This document shows, in pieces, positions 1 to 6,567 of a stretch of 64,000 nucleotides of DNA. Each line of letters starts with the position of its first letter. Position 1 is the first letter of the stretch. A program made the translations under genes and the position numbers. The stretch is from Leptofilum sp965223525. Its GTDB lineage: Bacteria; Chloroflexota; Anaerolineae; Promineifilales; Promineifilaceae. The DNA lies in NCBI RefSeq assembly GCF_965223525.1, contig NZ_OZ245005.1, positions 682,001 through 746,000 on the forward strand. The letters are read 5' to 3'. The notes beneath the pieces are model-generated. The model did no database searches. It worked only from the letters and a program-made list of their open reading frames with translations, and was not told where the DNA came from.

Positions 1-819
1 GTCCGGGTCCAGCCCGGTCAAATCGCGACGGCCAATGCGGCTGGGCAGCCTGTTGCCCCGCCCCAAAAGCTCTTGCGGCATCAGGCGGGTGGTCATCAAC
101 GTTTTGCTGCCGTTGGTCAGTTGGGACAACCCCAGCAGCAGTTCGCCAGCAACGGGATCGACACATTCAAGCGCCCGCTGCACCTGTTGTTCTTCATCCC
201 CTTGGTAGGCGGCGTTCATCCCGCTGTAGGCCCGCAGCAGTCGCTCCGCCCCATCCAAAACGATGAGGGCAGGCACGGCGGCCAATCGTTCCAGCAATCG
301 GTTAAGCTGCACCCGCTTGCTGCCCAGTTCTTGCGGCTTCTCGCCCAAAAACTGAAGCACGTCGGTCAGAAAGGTGTCTACCTGCCCCGTCTCATAAAAG
401 CCGTGCCAGATGATGAGCTTAAACGGCTGCTCGGCCCGCGCTTTAACCGTTTCCAGCCAATGCCAGGTCAGGGCGCTTTTGCCCGTGCCGCCCAGGGCGA
501 CGATGACAAACATGGGGCGGCTGGCATCGGCCTGCCAATCGTCCAGCTCTTGCAGTTCCTTTTTCCGACCTACAAATTGGCTGGCGAGATTGTAACGGCC
601 GTGTTCGTAGACACGCACGCTTTCTTGAGTTTCGGGGTCAGCAGCGGGTTGGTTCGGGGCGGGATAGTTTATGTTAAAGGTAATCTTGTCACCCTCAAAT
701 TTATCGCCGCCAACCTTATCCCCGACCATATAATCCCCTTCCGTGTGAGTGGAAGGGGCCGGGTCGGCCTGTCCGCTGCTTGTTTGGCGTGATGGGTCTG
801 GTTTTTGCGATTCATTCAT
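1..819 (-). CDS. STAND-type NTPase with N-terminal GDK repeats (partial, runs off left edge)
   Basis: Reading the minus strand from ATG at 819 gives 273 open codons to the window edge, so the C-terminal part is missing. Residues 28-45 hold a short repeat (GDY, GDK, GDK, GDK), a leader often seen in front of STAND ATPases of Chloroflexi and cyanobacteria. A Walker A motif (LGGTGKS) lies near residues 109-115 and a Walker B-like LIVLDGAE near 185-192. The family acts as signal-responsive switches in regulation or in defence; which one cannot be told without the missing C-terminal sensor. The N-terminal effector is absent or very short, so the protein may work with a separate partner. Upstream (819-1063) lies a MITE-like element. 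Confidence 0.8.
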   Translation of the reverse strand, partial: MNESQKPDPSRQTSSGQADPAPSTHTEGDYMVGDKVGGDKFEGDKITFNINYPAPNQPAADPETQESVRVYEHGRYNLASQFVGRKKELQELDDWQADASRPMFVIVALGGTGKSALTWHWLETVKARAEQPFKLIIWHGFYETGQVDTFLTDVLQFLGEKPQELGSKRVQLNRLLERLAAVPALIVLDGAERLLRAYSGMNAAYQGDEEQQVQRALECVDPVAGELLLGLSQLTNGSKTLMTTRLMPQELLGRGNRLPSRIGRRDLTGLDPD

Positions 820-859
820 GCTGCTGGTTCCCTGAAATTGGCGATTGGCACAGGATAAC

Positions 860-973
860 GATGACAGAACTTATGCAATGAAGACTACAAAAGTCTCGTT
901 CTCTCTGGAATTTACCTCATGAGTCTCAAGACTTTTGTAGTCTAGTTAGGGCAGATGCGTAAGTCCTAGATGA
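860..973. mobile_element. MITE-like element A with 5-bp target duplication
   Basis: The element spans 865-968. Its ends are imperfect inverted repeats (CAGAACTTATGCA at left; the reverse complement of the right end is TAGGACTTACGCA, 10 of 13 matching). It is flanked by the direct repeat GATGA (860-864 and 969-973). Inside is a perfect 15-bp inverted repeat (882-896 with 929-943). No coding capacity. The ends match those of a second element at 1920-2015, so both are probably non-autonomous copies moved by the same transposase, which is not in the window. This copy is the more decayed. Confidence 0.65.
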
Positions 974-1063
974 TTTACATTGTAGCCAGAACAGGCGCAA
1001 ACTTCAATGCAGCATCGAGTATCCGTTTTGTGCAGACCCTAAACTGCTTATAGAATTTGGACT

Positions 1064-1840
1064 ATGAAAAGCAAACCTTTTATTTTCGGGCTGCTGGCTA
1101 TTCTCCTGGCAAGCTGCGGCCCAAATCGCCCCACCGCCGCCCCTAAGGAAATCACCGTTTTTGCCGCCGCATCGCTCACCGATGCCTTCAACGAGCTAGC
1201 AGAAACGTTTGAAGCACAGCATGACGGGGTGCGGATATTGCTAAACTTTGCCGGATCGTCCCAACTGGCGGCACAGCTACGAGAGGGCGCGGTGGCAGAC
1301 CTGTTTGCTTCGGCCAATCCGGCCCAAATGCAAACTGCGGTAGAGGCGGGGCGCATTGCGGCGGGCAGCGAGACGCTATTTGTTGCCAACCAACTTACCC
1401 TGATCGTCCCGGTTGACAATCCGGCGGGCATTGTTGCCCTCGAAGATTTAGCCCAGCCCGGTGTGCAGCTCATTCTGGCAGTGGAGGGCGTGCCGGTGCG
1501 CCAATACAGCGACGAGATTATCGCCAGCCTACCCGCCGAACTTCAGCCGAAAATTTATGCGAATCTGGTTTCTGAGGAAGATAATGTGCGCCAGATTGTG
1601 GCCAAAATTGCGCTCGGCGAAGCGGATGCGGGTCTCGTTTACACGTCGGACGTGACACCGGATATTGCCAGCCAGGTGCAGCAAATTCCTATCTCAGCGG
1701 CGCAAAACGTGGTTGCCAGCTACTTAATCGCCCCGCTGGCGGACGCGCCCTCGCCTGAATTGGCGCAAGCGTTTATAGTCTTTGTTCTCAGTGATGAAGG
1801 ACAAGCCATCCTGGGCAAGTGGGGCTTTGACCCGCCGTGA
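1064..1840 (+). CDS. modA: Molybdate ABC transporter substrate-binding lipoprotein ModA
   Basis: The 258-residue protein starts with a lipoprotein signal peptide whose lipobox LLASC puts the anchored Cys near residue 18. The mature part opens with the ModA signature (ITVFAAASLTDAF), followed by the usual FAGSSQLAAQ and ADLFASAN blocks that contact the oxyanion. It should capture molybdate or tungstate outside the membrane for a ModBC importer. No modB or modC follows: the next 200 bases hold a repeat hairpin and a MITE-like element, then an unrelated gene. The permease and ATPase must be elsewhere, or were separated from it here. Confidence 0.9.
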   Translation: MKSKPFIFGLLAILLASCGPNRPTAAPKEITVFAAASLTDAFNELAETFEAQHDGVRILLNFAGSSQLAAQLREGAVADLFASANPAQMQTAVEAGRIAAGSETLFVANQLTLIVPVDNPAGIVALEDLAQPGVQLILAVEGVPVRQYSDEIIASLPAELQPKIYANLVSEEDNVRQIVAKIALGEADAGLVYTSDVTPDIASQVQQIPISAAQNVVASYLIAPLADAPSPELAQAFIVFVLSDEGQAILGKWGFDPP

Positions 1841-1885
1841 CTGAACTAGCTTGTGCTCAAGGGGCATACTCCCGTGTCTACCCTG

Positions 1886-1914
1886 ATTTGGGCGACCACG
1901 GGGAGTCGCCCCTA
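1886..1914. repeat. Short hairpin repeat downstream of modA
   Basis: The stem GGGCGAC (1890-1896) pairs with GTCGCCC (1905-1911) around an eight-base loop. It is a dispersed-repeat type of hairpin that may also help end modA transcription, though no T-run follows. Confidence 0.4.
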
Positions 1915-2020
1915 CTAAACAGGACTTACGCAGTTGCTCCGGCCGGTCTCCTGACCGAGCCGACTAGGTGGCACGGCGAGACGCTGGCCACAGCCCGAAA
2001 AATGCGTGAGTCCTGCTAAA
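1915..2020. mobile_element. MITE-like element B with 5-bp target duplication
   Basis: A 96-bp element (1920-2015) bounded by 13-bp inverted repeats with one mismatch (CAGGACTTACGCA at left, TGCGTGAGTCCTG at right). It is flanked by the perfect direct repeat CTAAA (1915-1919 and 2016-2020). It encodes nothing convincing. The ends match element A about 950 bp upstream, but the interior does not, as expected for non-autonomous elements sharing only transposase-recognised ends. Confidence 0.7.
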
Positions 2021-2048
2021 TTAACCTCGAACGTCGCAAAGATATTTT

Positions 2049-2864
2049 ATGTCAACAACTAACTTGAATGATGAACTAACAAACAAGGTACTGGCTTTTT
2101 TGGGGATCAAAAAGCGAGTGCCTGCTACCCTGCCCACGCTAGAAAAGCTGCTGGCTGCCTATTATCGTACTGTACCATGGGAAAGCGTATTCCGCATCGT
2201 GCGGCGCGCCGACAACCCAGCCCCCCGCTGGCCAGAGCAGTTCTGGCAGGAAACGATGGCCCAGGGCGCAGGCGGCACCTGCTTTGAGAGCAACTACGCC
2301 TTTTTTGCCCTGCTGCAAACGTTGGGCTATGAGGGTTATCTGACTATCAACAACATGAGGGAGTCCATTGGCTGCCATACGGCCAGCGTGATTGTGCTGG
2401 ACGGGCAAAAGTGGCTGGTGGACGTAGGCATTCCGCTGTATGCGCTGCTGCCCATTAGCAGCCGGGGTGTCATGCACCGGCGGTCGCCCTTTTTGCAGTA
2501 TGCGGTACGGCCGTCTGGCCAGGCCACGTACCAAATTGAACAGCGCCCTCATCCCAAGCCCGTCGTCTTCACCCTGATTGATGAGCCGGTAGACGATGCC
2601 ACTTACCGGGCGGCGACAGAAAATGATTACGGTGAAAATGGCCTGTTTCTCGATTTTGTCATCATCAACAAAGTGATCAACAACCAGCAGTGGCGTTTCA
2701 ACATGGCAGAACGGCCGTGGGTGCTCAATCGCTTTGACTGGGGACAAAGGTTTGATACAGTTCTCGTGGGTGATGTGGCGACTAGCGTCGCCTTGCATTT
2801 TGGGATGGATACGGCCGTTGTGCAACGCGCCTTTGCCCTCACCCAACACAACTACCCAAATTAA
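2049..2864 (+). CDS. Arylamine N-acetyltransferase family protein
   Basis: A 271-residue NAT-fold protein. The cysteine-protease-like triad is visible: Cys78 in GGTCFESN, His110 in GCHTAS and Asp125 in LVDVG. The family moves an acetyl or other acyl group from CoA to arylamines, arylhydrazines or an unknown natural acceptor in the cytosol. Length is normal. Two copies of the ACGGCCGT palindrome lie in the 3' half. It stands alone between MITE B and a dispersed repeat. The true substrate cannot be read from the sequence. Confidence 0.88.
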   Translation: MSTTNLNDELTNKVLAFLGIKKRVPATLPTLEKLLAAYYRTVPWESVFRIVRRADNPAPRWPEQFWQETMAQGAGGTCFESNYAFFALLQTLGYEGYLTINNMRESIGCHTASVIVLDGQKWLVDVGIPLYALLPISSRGVMHRRSPFLQYAVRPSGQATYQIEQRPHPKPVVFTLIDEPVDDATYRAATENDYGENGLFLDFVIINKVINNQQWRFNMAERPWVLNRFDWGQRFDTVLVGDVATSVALHFGMDTAVVQRAFALTQHNYPN

Positions 2865-2869
2865 GGATT

Positions 2870-2936
2870 TGCCACAGAGAACACAGAGGAATTGTAGTTA
2901 AATCTCTGAGGCCTCCGCGCTCTCTGCGGTAAAAAA
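2870..2936. repeat. CACAGAG-type dispersed hairpin repeat
   Basis: A spacer with repeated CACAGAG units on the left and CTCTGCGGT-like complements on the right, able to form an imperfect hairpin. The same family recurs at 29613-29672 and 35639-35729, and as in-frame copies inside the glycosyltransferase gene at 14640-14716 and 15200-15228. Confidence 0.6.
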
Positions 2937-2939
2937 TTT

Positions 2940-4010
2940 ATGCGAAAACCAAAACTATACAAAAAGAAACCGAAGAAGAAAACCCCAATGCCGCGCCAGC
3001 GCAGCGGCGATTATCGGATTTTTGTGGGGGCATTCCCCGCAGGTGAGAAAATCGAACAGATTCAGCAACTGCGCGAACAATTTGATTGGAAAACGTCCCA
3101 AATTACGCCGCCGCATGTGACGCTGGCAGGGACTTATTGGCGCACCGGGAAACCCAGCGCCGCCAATGAAGGCGTGCTCATTGAAAAGCTCACCAGCCTG
3201 GCACCCTATCTCAAACCGCTGACGCTGCACCTGGGTGGCATCTACACCTTTGGCCAGCGGGTAATTTATTTGGGCGTGCAGTCAACAGAGAATATGCTGG
3301 CTATCCGAAACTCGCTTTTGGGCGTGATGGGTAAGGACAAGCACCGCAAATTTCGGCCGCACCTCACCCTAACGATGCGGCTAAAAGGTGCGGCATTTGG
3401 TGAGGCATTGGCAAAATTGGAGCAGACTGAATGGACAGACGGCCGTTTCGCCACCCCCATCCATCAGCTACAACTGATGCAGCGCGGCCCCAACGACCCC
3501 GCCTGGCGCACCATCCACACCATCCCGTTGCCCAGCCATGTGCAGCTACGCGACGTGCAAGACGACGATTTGCCCATCTTCTTTGCCCAGCAGCAAGAGC
3601 CTGCCGGGGTGCAGATGGCCGCCTTCACCGCCAAAGACCCCACCAATCGAGCAGCATTTGATAGCCATTGGGCCAAAATTCGGGCGGATGCGGGCGTGAT
3701 CCTCCGAACAATTTTGTACAACGACCACGTGGCGGGCAGCATCGCGTGTCACAGTTGGTTCGGCGAACCAGAAATTACCTATTGGCTGGGGGAATCTTTC
3801 TGGGGCAAAGGGATTGCCACCGCCGCGCTGCGCCAATTTTTACAGCAGCACCCCGCCCGCCCGCTTTATGCACGCGTCGCGCAAGACAATGTTGGCTCAC
3901 TGCGGGTGCTGCAAAAGTGCGGCTTTGTCATCACAGGTGAAGATAGCGGCTTTGCCCACGGTCGCGGCACAGAAATCCCCGAATACATTTTGACTCTGCA
4001 AGATGGCTGA
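2940..4010 (+). CDS. 2H phosphoesterase (LigT-like) fused to a GNAT acetyltransferase
   Basis: A two-domain cytosolic protein of 356 residues. After a very basic N-terminus (residues 1-22), residues 24-195 form a 2H phosphoesterase domain with both catalytic His-x-Thr motifs (H59-V-T61 and H141-L-T143), as in 2',5'-RNA ligases and cyclic phosphodiesterases. Residues 200-356 form a GNAT domain with the acetyl-CoA loop near GKGIA (289-293) and the usual C-terminal block with NVGSLRVLQKCGF. Translation could also begin at Met17. The stop overlaps the start of menH by 8 bases. The pairing of an RNA- or nucleotide-end enzyme with an acetyltransferase is unusual; the joint role is unknown. Confidence 0.85.
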   Translation: MRKPKLYKKKPKKKTPMPRQRSGDYRIFVGAFPAGEKIEQIQQLREQFDWKTSQITPPHVTLAGTYWRTGKPSAANEGVLIEKLTSLAPYLKPLTLHLGGIYTFGQRVIYLGVQSTENMLAIRNSLLGVMGKDKHRKFRPHLTLTMRLKGAAFGEALAKLEQTEWTDGRFATPIHQLQLMQRGPNDPAWRTIHTIPLPSHVQLRDVQDDDLPIFFAQQQEPAGVQMAAFTAKDPTNRAAFDSHWAKIRADAGVILRTILYNDHVAGSIACHSWFGEPEITYWLGESFWGKGIATAALRQFLQQHPARPLYARVAQDNVGSLRVLQKCGFVITGEDSGFAHGRGTEIPEYILTLQDG

Positions 4011-4824
4011 GGCGCGTGATTATTTATTGAATGGCGTGCGCTACCATGCAGTCCGCCACGGGAATCCGACGAAGTCATCGTTGTTGCTGCTGCATGGGTT
4101 TACGGGCAGTGGGGCAAACTGGAGCGAGCACGTTTCAGTTTTCAGTAAACAGTATTCGGTGCTCAGTGTAGATGTATTGGGACACGGCCGTTCCGCTTGC
4201 CCCCCAAATCCTAATCGCTACGCCATGCCCCTGGTGGCTACCGACATCATCGCCTTGCTAGATGCGTGGCAAATTGTGCAAACGGCCGTACTTGGCTACT
4301 CAATGGGTGGCCGATTGGCACTTTACCTGGCCTGCAACTATCGTGAGCGATTCAGCCACCTTATTTTAGAAAGTAGCTCGCCCGGACTGGCAACCGAGCC
4401 AGAACGTGCCGCCCGCCGCCAAAGTGATGAAGCATTGGCCGACTGGATTGAGGTCAAGGGCATCGAGGCATTTGTAAAACGATGGGAGGCATTGCCACTC
4501 TGGGCGAGCCAGGCGCAGCTTCCTGACGGGGTTCGCCAGCGGCTGCGCCAGCAGCGGTTGCAAAACAGCCCGGTTGGGCTGGCCAATTCGCTGCGAGGCA
4601 TGGGCACGGGGGCGCAGCCATCGCTCTGGCCTTGCTTGCCCACGCTTACCTTGCCCACACTGCTCATTGCTGGGGAACTAGATGCCAAGTTTATCAGCAT
4701 CAATCAACAGATGGCAGCTCAGTTACCAGACGGCCGTCTCCACGTCATCCCCCACGCTGGACACACCACGCATTTGGAACGGCCATCTGCCTTTGCAACG
4801 GCCGTTACCCACTTTTTAGGGTAG
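4003..4824 (+). CDS. menH: 2-succinyl-6-hydroxy-2,4-cyclohexadiene-1-carboxylate synthase (alpha/beta hydrolase)
   Basis: A 273-residue alpha/beta hydrolase with the nucleophile elbow GYSMGG (Ser100), an oxyanion block LLHGFTGSG, the acid near residue 228 and His near 254 in HAGHTTH. The SSSPGL stretch after the nucleophile and overall length favour MenH, which releases pyruvate from the MenD product in menaquinone synthesis; a generic hydrolase remains possible. menA and menF lie in this window at 55 and 63 kb, supporting the pathway call. The start overlaps the preceding fusion gene and the end lies 2 bases from a converging gene. Codons 44-57 are made of CAGT-rich DNA that looks like a dispersed repeat. 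Confidence 0.75.
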   Translation: MAEARDYLLNGVRYHAVRHGNPTKSSLLLLHGFTGSGANWSEHVSVFSKQYSVLSVDVLGHGRSACPPNPNRYAMPLVATDIIALLDAWQIVQTAVLGYSMGGRLALYLACNYRERFSHLILESSSPGLATEPERAARRQSDEALADWIEVKGIEAFVKRWEALPLWASQAQLPDGVRQRLRQQRLQNSPVGLANSLRGMGTGAQPSLWPCLPTLTLPTLLIAGELDAKFISINQQMAAQLPDGRLHVIPHAGHTTHLERPSAFATAVTHFLG

Positions 4825-4826
4825 CT

Positions 4827-5198
4827 TTAGGCAAGTTCAGCCATCTGGAAAAACATTGGGCTAAGGTAAGGAATGAGCCAAATGACCCACACAATTACAC
4901 TAAAGCGATGAAAACTGGTGAGTGCCTGTTCATCCTTGCGTACCAAAACGACGGTTGCCCACACTGCATGAATGAGCATAAGAAGGATGGCCAACAAGCC
5001 ACTGATGCCGTGGACATCAAAGGTCAAGCCACCAGCCATGTCGAACATAAGGCCAGTCCCCCAAGTGTCGCAAACAATCCCTAGCCAAAAGAAGGCCAGG
5101 TGCCAGGGCTTTAGTCGCCCGGCGAACCGCTCACTCCACACGCCAATCGAGTAAAAAATGAGGGCAAGGTTGATGACAATAAAAGCTGTTCCACCCAT
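4827..5198 (-). CDS. Small four-helix membrane protein, HsmA/TIGR03987-like
   Basis: A 123-residue integral membrane protein with about four hydrophobic segments and conserved-looking polar points (WHLAFFWLG, HGISG). It resembles the uncharacterised HsmA/TIGR03987 group; this is a recognition from memory, not a search. A GGAGAGG ribosome site lies just upstream of its ATG on the minus strand. It converges tail to tail with menH. The function is unknown. Confidence 0.6.
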   Translation of the reverse strand: MGGTAFIVINLALIFYSIGVWSERFAGRLKPWHLAFFWLGIVCDTWGTGLMFDMAGGLTFDVHGISGLLAILLMLIHAVWATVVLVRKDEQALTSFHRFSVIVWVIWLIPYLSPMFFQMAELA

Positions 5199-5397
5199 AG
5201 TTACCTCTCCAAAACAATTAATTCAAATCGCAGCAAATTTCGTATGGCAATTGTAGTATGCCAACATCCGGTTTTCTTGGCGCATTGTCATCGGATTTGC
5301 AGTATTTTCTGCTAATTTCGTCCAAAAAAGTGTGAGCGGTTTGTAAATGTCGGTTGCCATCATGCCAATTGTTACCCTCTCTCGCTATAATTCAATT

Positions 5398-5796
5398 ATG
5401 GATGCGTTGAATCAAACATACCCTTTGCTCATTTATGATGGTGACTGCGGCTTTTGAGAGAAGTCGGCGCGGCTCGTGGAGTCGTGGACCAACGGCCGTA
5501 TCAATTTGCAGCCCTGGCAAGCCATCCCAGATACAATGGCGGCGCTGGGCCTAACGGATAAAGACGGCATGACCCAGGCGTGGTTTGTGGATGCCAACGG
5601 CCGTCTCACTGGCGGCGCGGAGGCAATCAACCAATCGTTGCGGTATTGTTGGTGGTTACGGCCGTTTACCTACCTGTATTCCCTACCCGGCATCCGCCAG
5701 GTGCAAGATTGGATGTACCGCTGGGTAGCCAACAACCGCTACCGCCTACCCGGCAGCACGCCACAATGTGAACTGCCCACCGAAACCGATTCATAA
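5398..5796 (+). CDS. DCC-family thiol-disulfide oxidoreductase with in-frame TGA at the active site (candidate selenoprotein)
   Basis: ATG at 5398 opens a 132-residue DUF393/DCC protein. Its N-terminus reads YDGDCGF, then TGA at 5455-5457, then EKSA. In this family the motif is DGxCxxC, and the stop falls exactly on the second Cys (codon 20). The remaining 112 codons continue in frame without damage to the usual end (NRYRLPG and a late Cys). A hairpin 11-29 nt after the TGA fits a bacterial SECIS. I therefore read it as a possible CxxU redox protein. The alternatives are one nonsense mutation (TGC or TGT to TGA) or a sequence error; an automated caller would start at GTG 5476 and lose the active site. 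The substrate of the family is unknown. Confidence 0.6.
5468..5486 (+). promoter_or_regulatory. Candidate SECIS hairpin after the TGA codon
   Basis: The arms 5468-5475 (CGCGGCTC) and 5479-5486 (GAGTCGTG) pair over 8 bp with two G-U pairs and a GUG loop. The loop begins 19 nt after the TGA and its first base is G. This agrees with the loose bacterial SECIS description: a stem-loop just inside the coding region with a G at the start of a small apical loop. Hairpins of this size also arise by chance in such sequence. Confidence 0.4.
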
Positions 5797-5797
5797 A

Positions 5798-6390
5798 ATG
5801 ATCGCCCCCCTCTCCCCCAAAGATTGCCACCTCTTGGCCCACCACCTGCCAGACAGCCCCCAAACCGTCATTTCACGCGCCCATTTGCTATGGGGAACCG
5901 CCAGAGCCTACGCCGTTGGTCTGGGTGATGATGGGTTTGAAACGGCCGTCATCGAAGACCCCGGCTGCCCTGGCAAACCGATGATTTTTGGCCGTAACGC
6001 CCAGCAAATCGCCGACCTGCTATCCCAAATCCCCAACTGGTTTTGCATCAACGTAGCCCAAGACATAGCTGATGAACTCGAACCGCTGCTAACCGCGCGC
6101 CTGGGTTGCCCCTTGCGGCGGCTGGCAGATGTTTACCACACACTTACCCAACCCCCGCCAGCCAATTTGCTCACGCATCCCAACGTGCGGCTACTCGCCC
6201 AAGAAGATTTGCCACTCCTCACAGCTGCGCCGCCAGAGCTGCGCGGCCCAAACCCGGAACATTTACTGCAAGAAACGGCCGTATCCCCGTCTGGAGCTGC
6301 GGCGAGCAAAACCAACCCAGCTTGCGCGTAGCAGAAAAGTTGGGGTTTGTGGAAAACGGCCGTCGCGTGTATCTCATCCTCGATCAATAA
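5798..6390 (+). pseudogene. GNAT-family acetyltransferase broken by an internal deletion and frame change
   Basis: The ATG at 5798 follows the preceding stop by one base. Frame one (about 5798-6280) encodes a GNAT-type N-terminal domain of about 160 residues, then becomes nonsense and stops at 6331. The expected C-terminus continues in another frame (about 6273-6390): IPVWSCGEQNQPSLRVAEKLGF, a typical GNAT ending. The middle with the acetyl-CoA loop (RxxGxG) is missing. The join lies on an ACGGCCGT palindrome (6275-6282), read as TAV in one frame and NGR in the other. The product cannot be an active acetyltransferase. Confidence 0.75.
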
Positions 6391-6427
6391 TCTCAAAGCT
6401 AGTCGCTGCGTCTAAATACACCAGAAA

Positions 6428-6454
6428 CATGATAAAAATCATCTTTTTATCATG
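6428..6454. terminator. Perfect 11-bp hairpin, likely terminator
   Basis: CATGATAAAAA (6428-6438) and TTTTTATCATG (6444-6454) pair perfectly around a five-base loop. The A/T flanks could end transcription in either direction, separating the broken GNAT gene from the secreted-protein gene. Confidence 0.55.
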
Positions 6455-6567
6455 AGCTTGTCAAGTACCTAAAAAATGGCAGTTTTTTTACACTGTCTTC
6501 GCGTAAGAGCGTTGCGTCCATGCGACACCAATCATCCATCAATTCCAGCAACCTTCAGGAGGGTTCA

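Noticed and set aside
73..792. Plus-strand open frame of 239 codons at the left edge
   Set aside because: It is the shadow of the minus-strand STAND ATPase, which has Walker motifs and the family's leader repeats.
1837..2019. 60-codon plus-strand frame after modA
   Set aside because: It consists mainly of the MITE-like element and its end repeats.
2139..2849. Minus-strand frame of 236 codons
   Set aside because: Shadow of the arylamine N-acetyltransferase gene, whose catalytic triad is intact.
5398..5475. Reading the DCC gene simply as a pseudogene
   Set aside because: Kept as an alternative only: the stop is at one exact catalytic codon, everything else is intact and a fitting hairpin follows.
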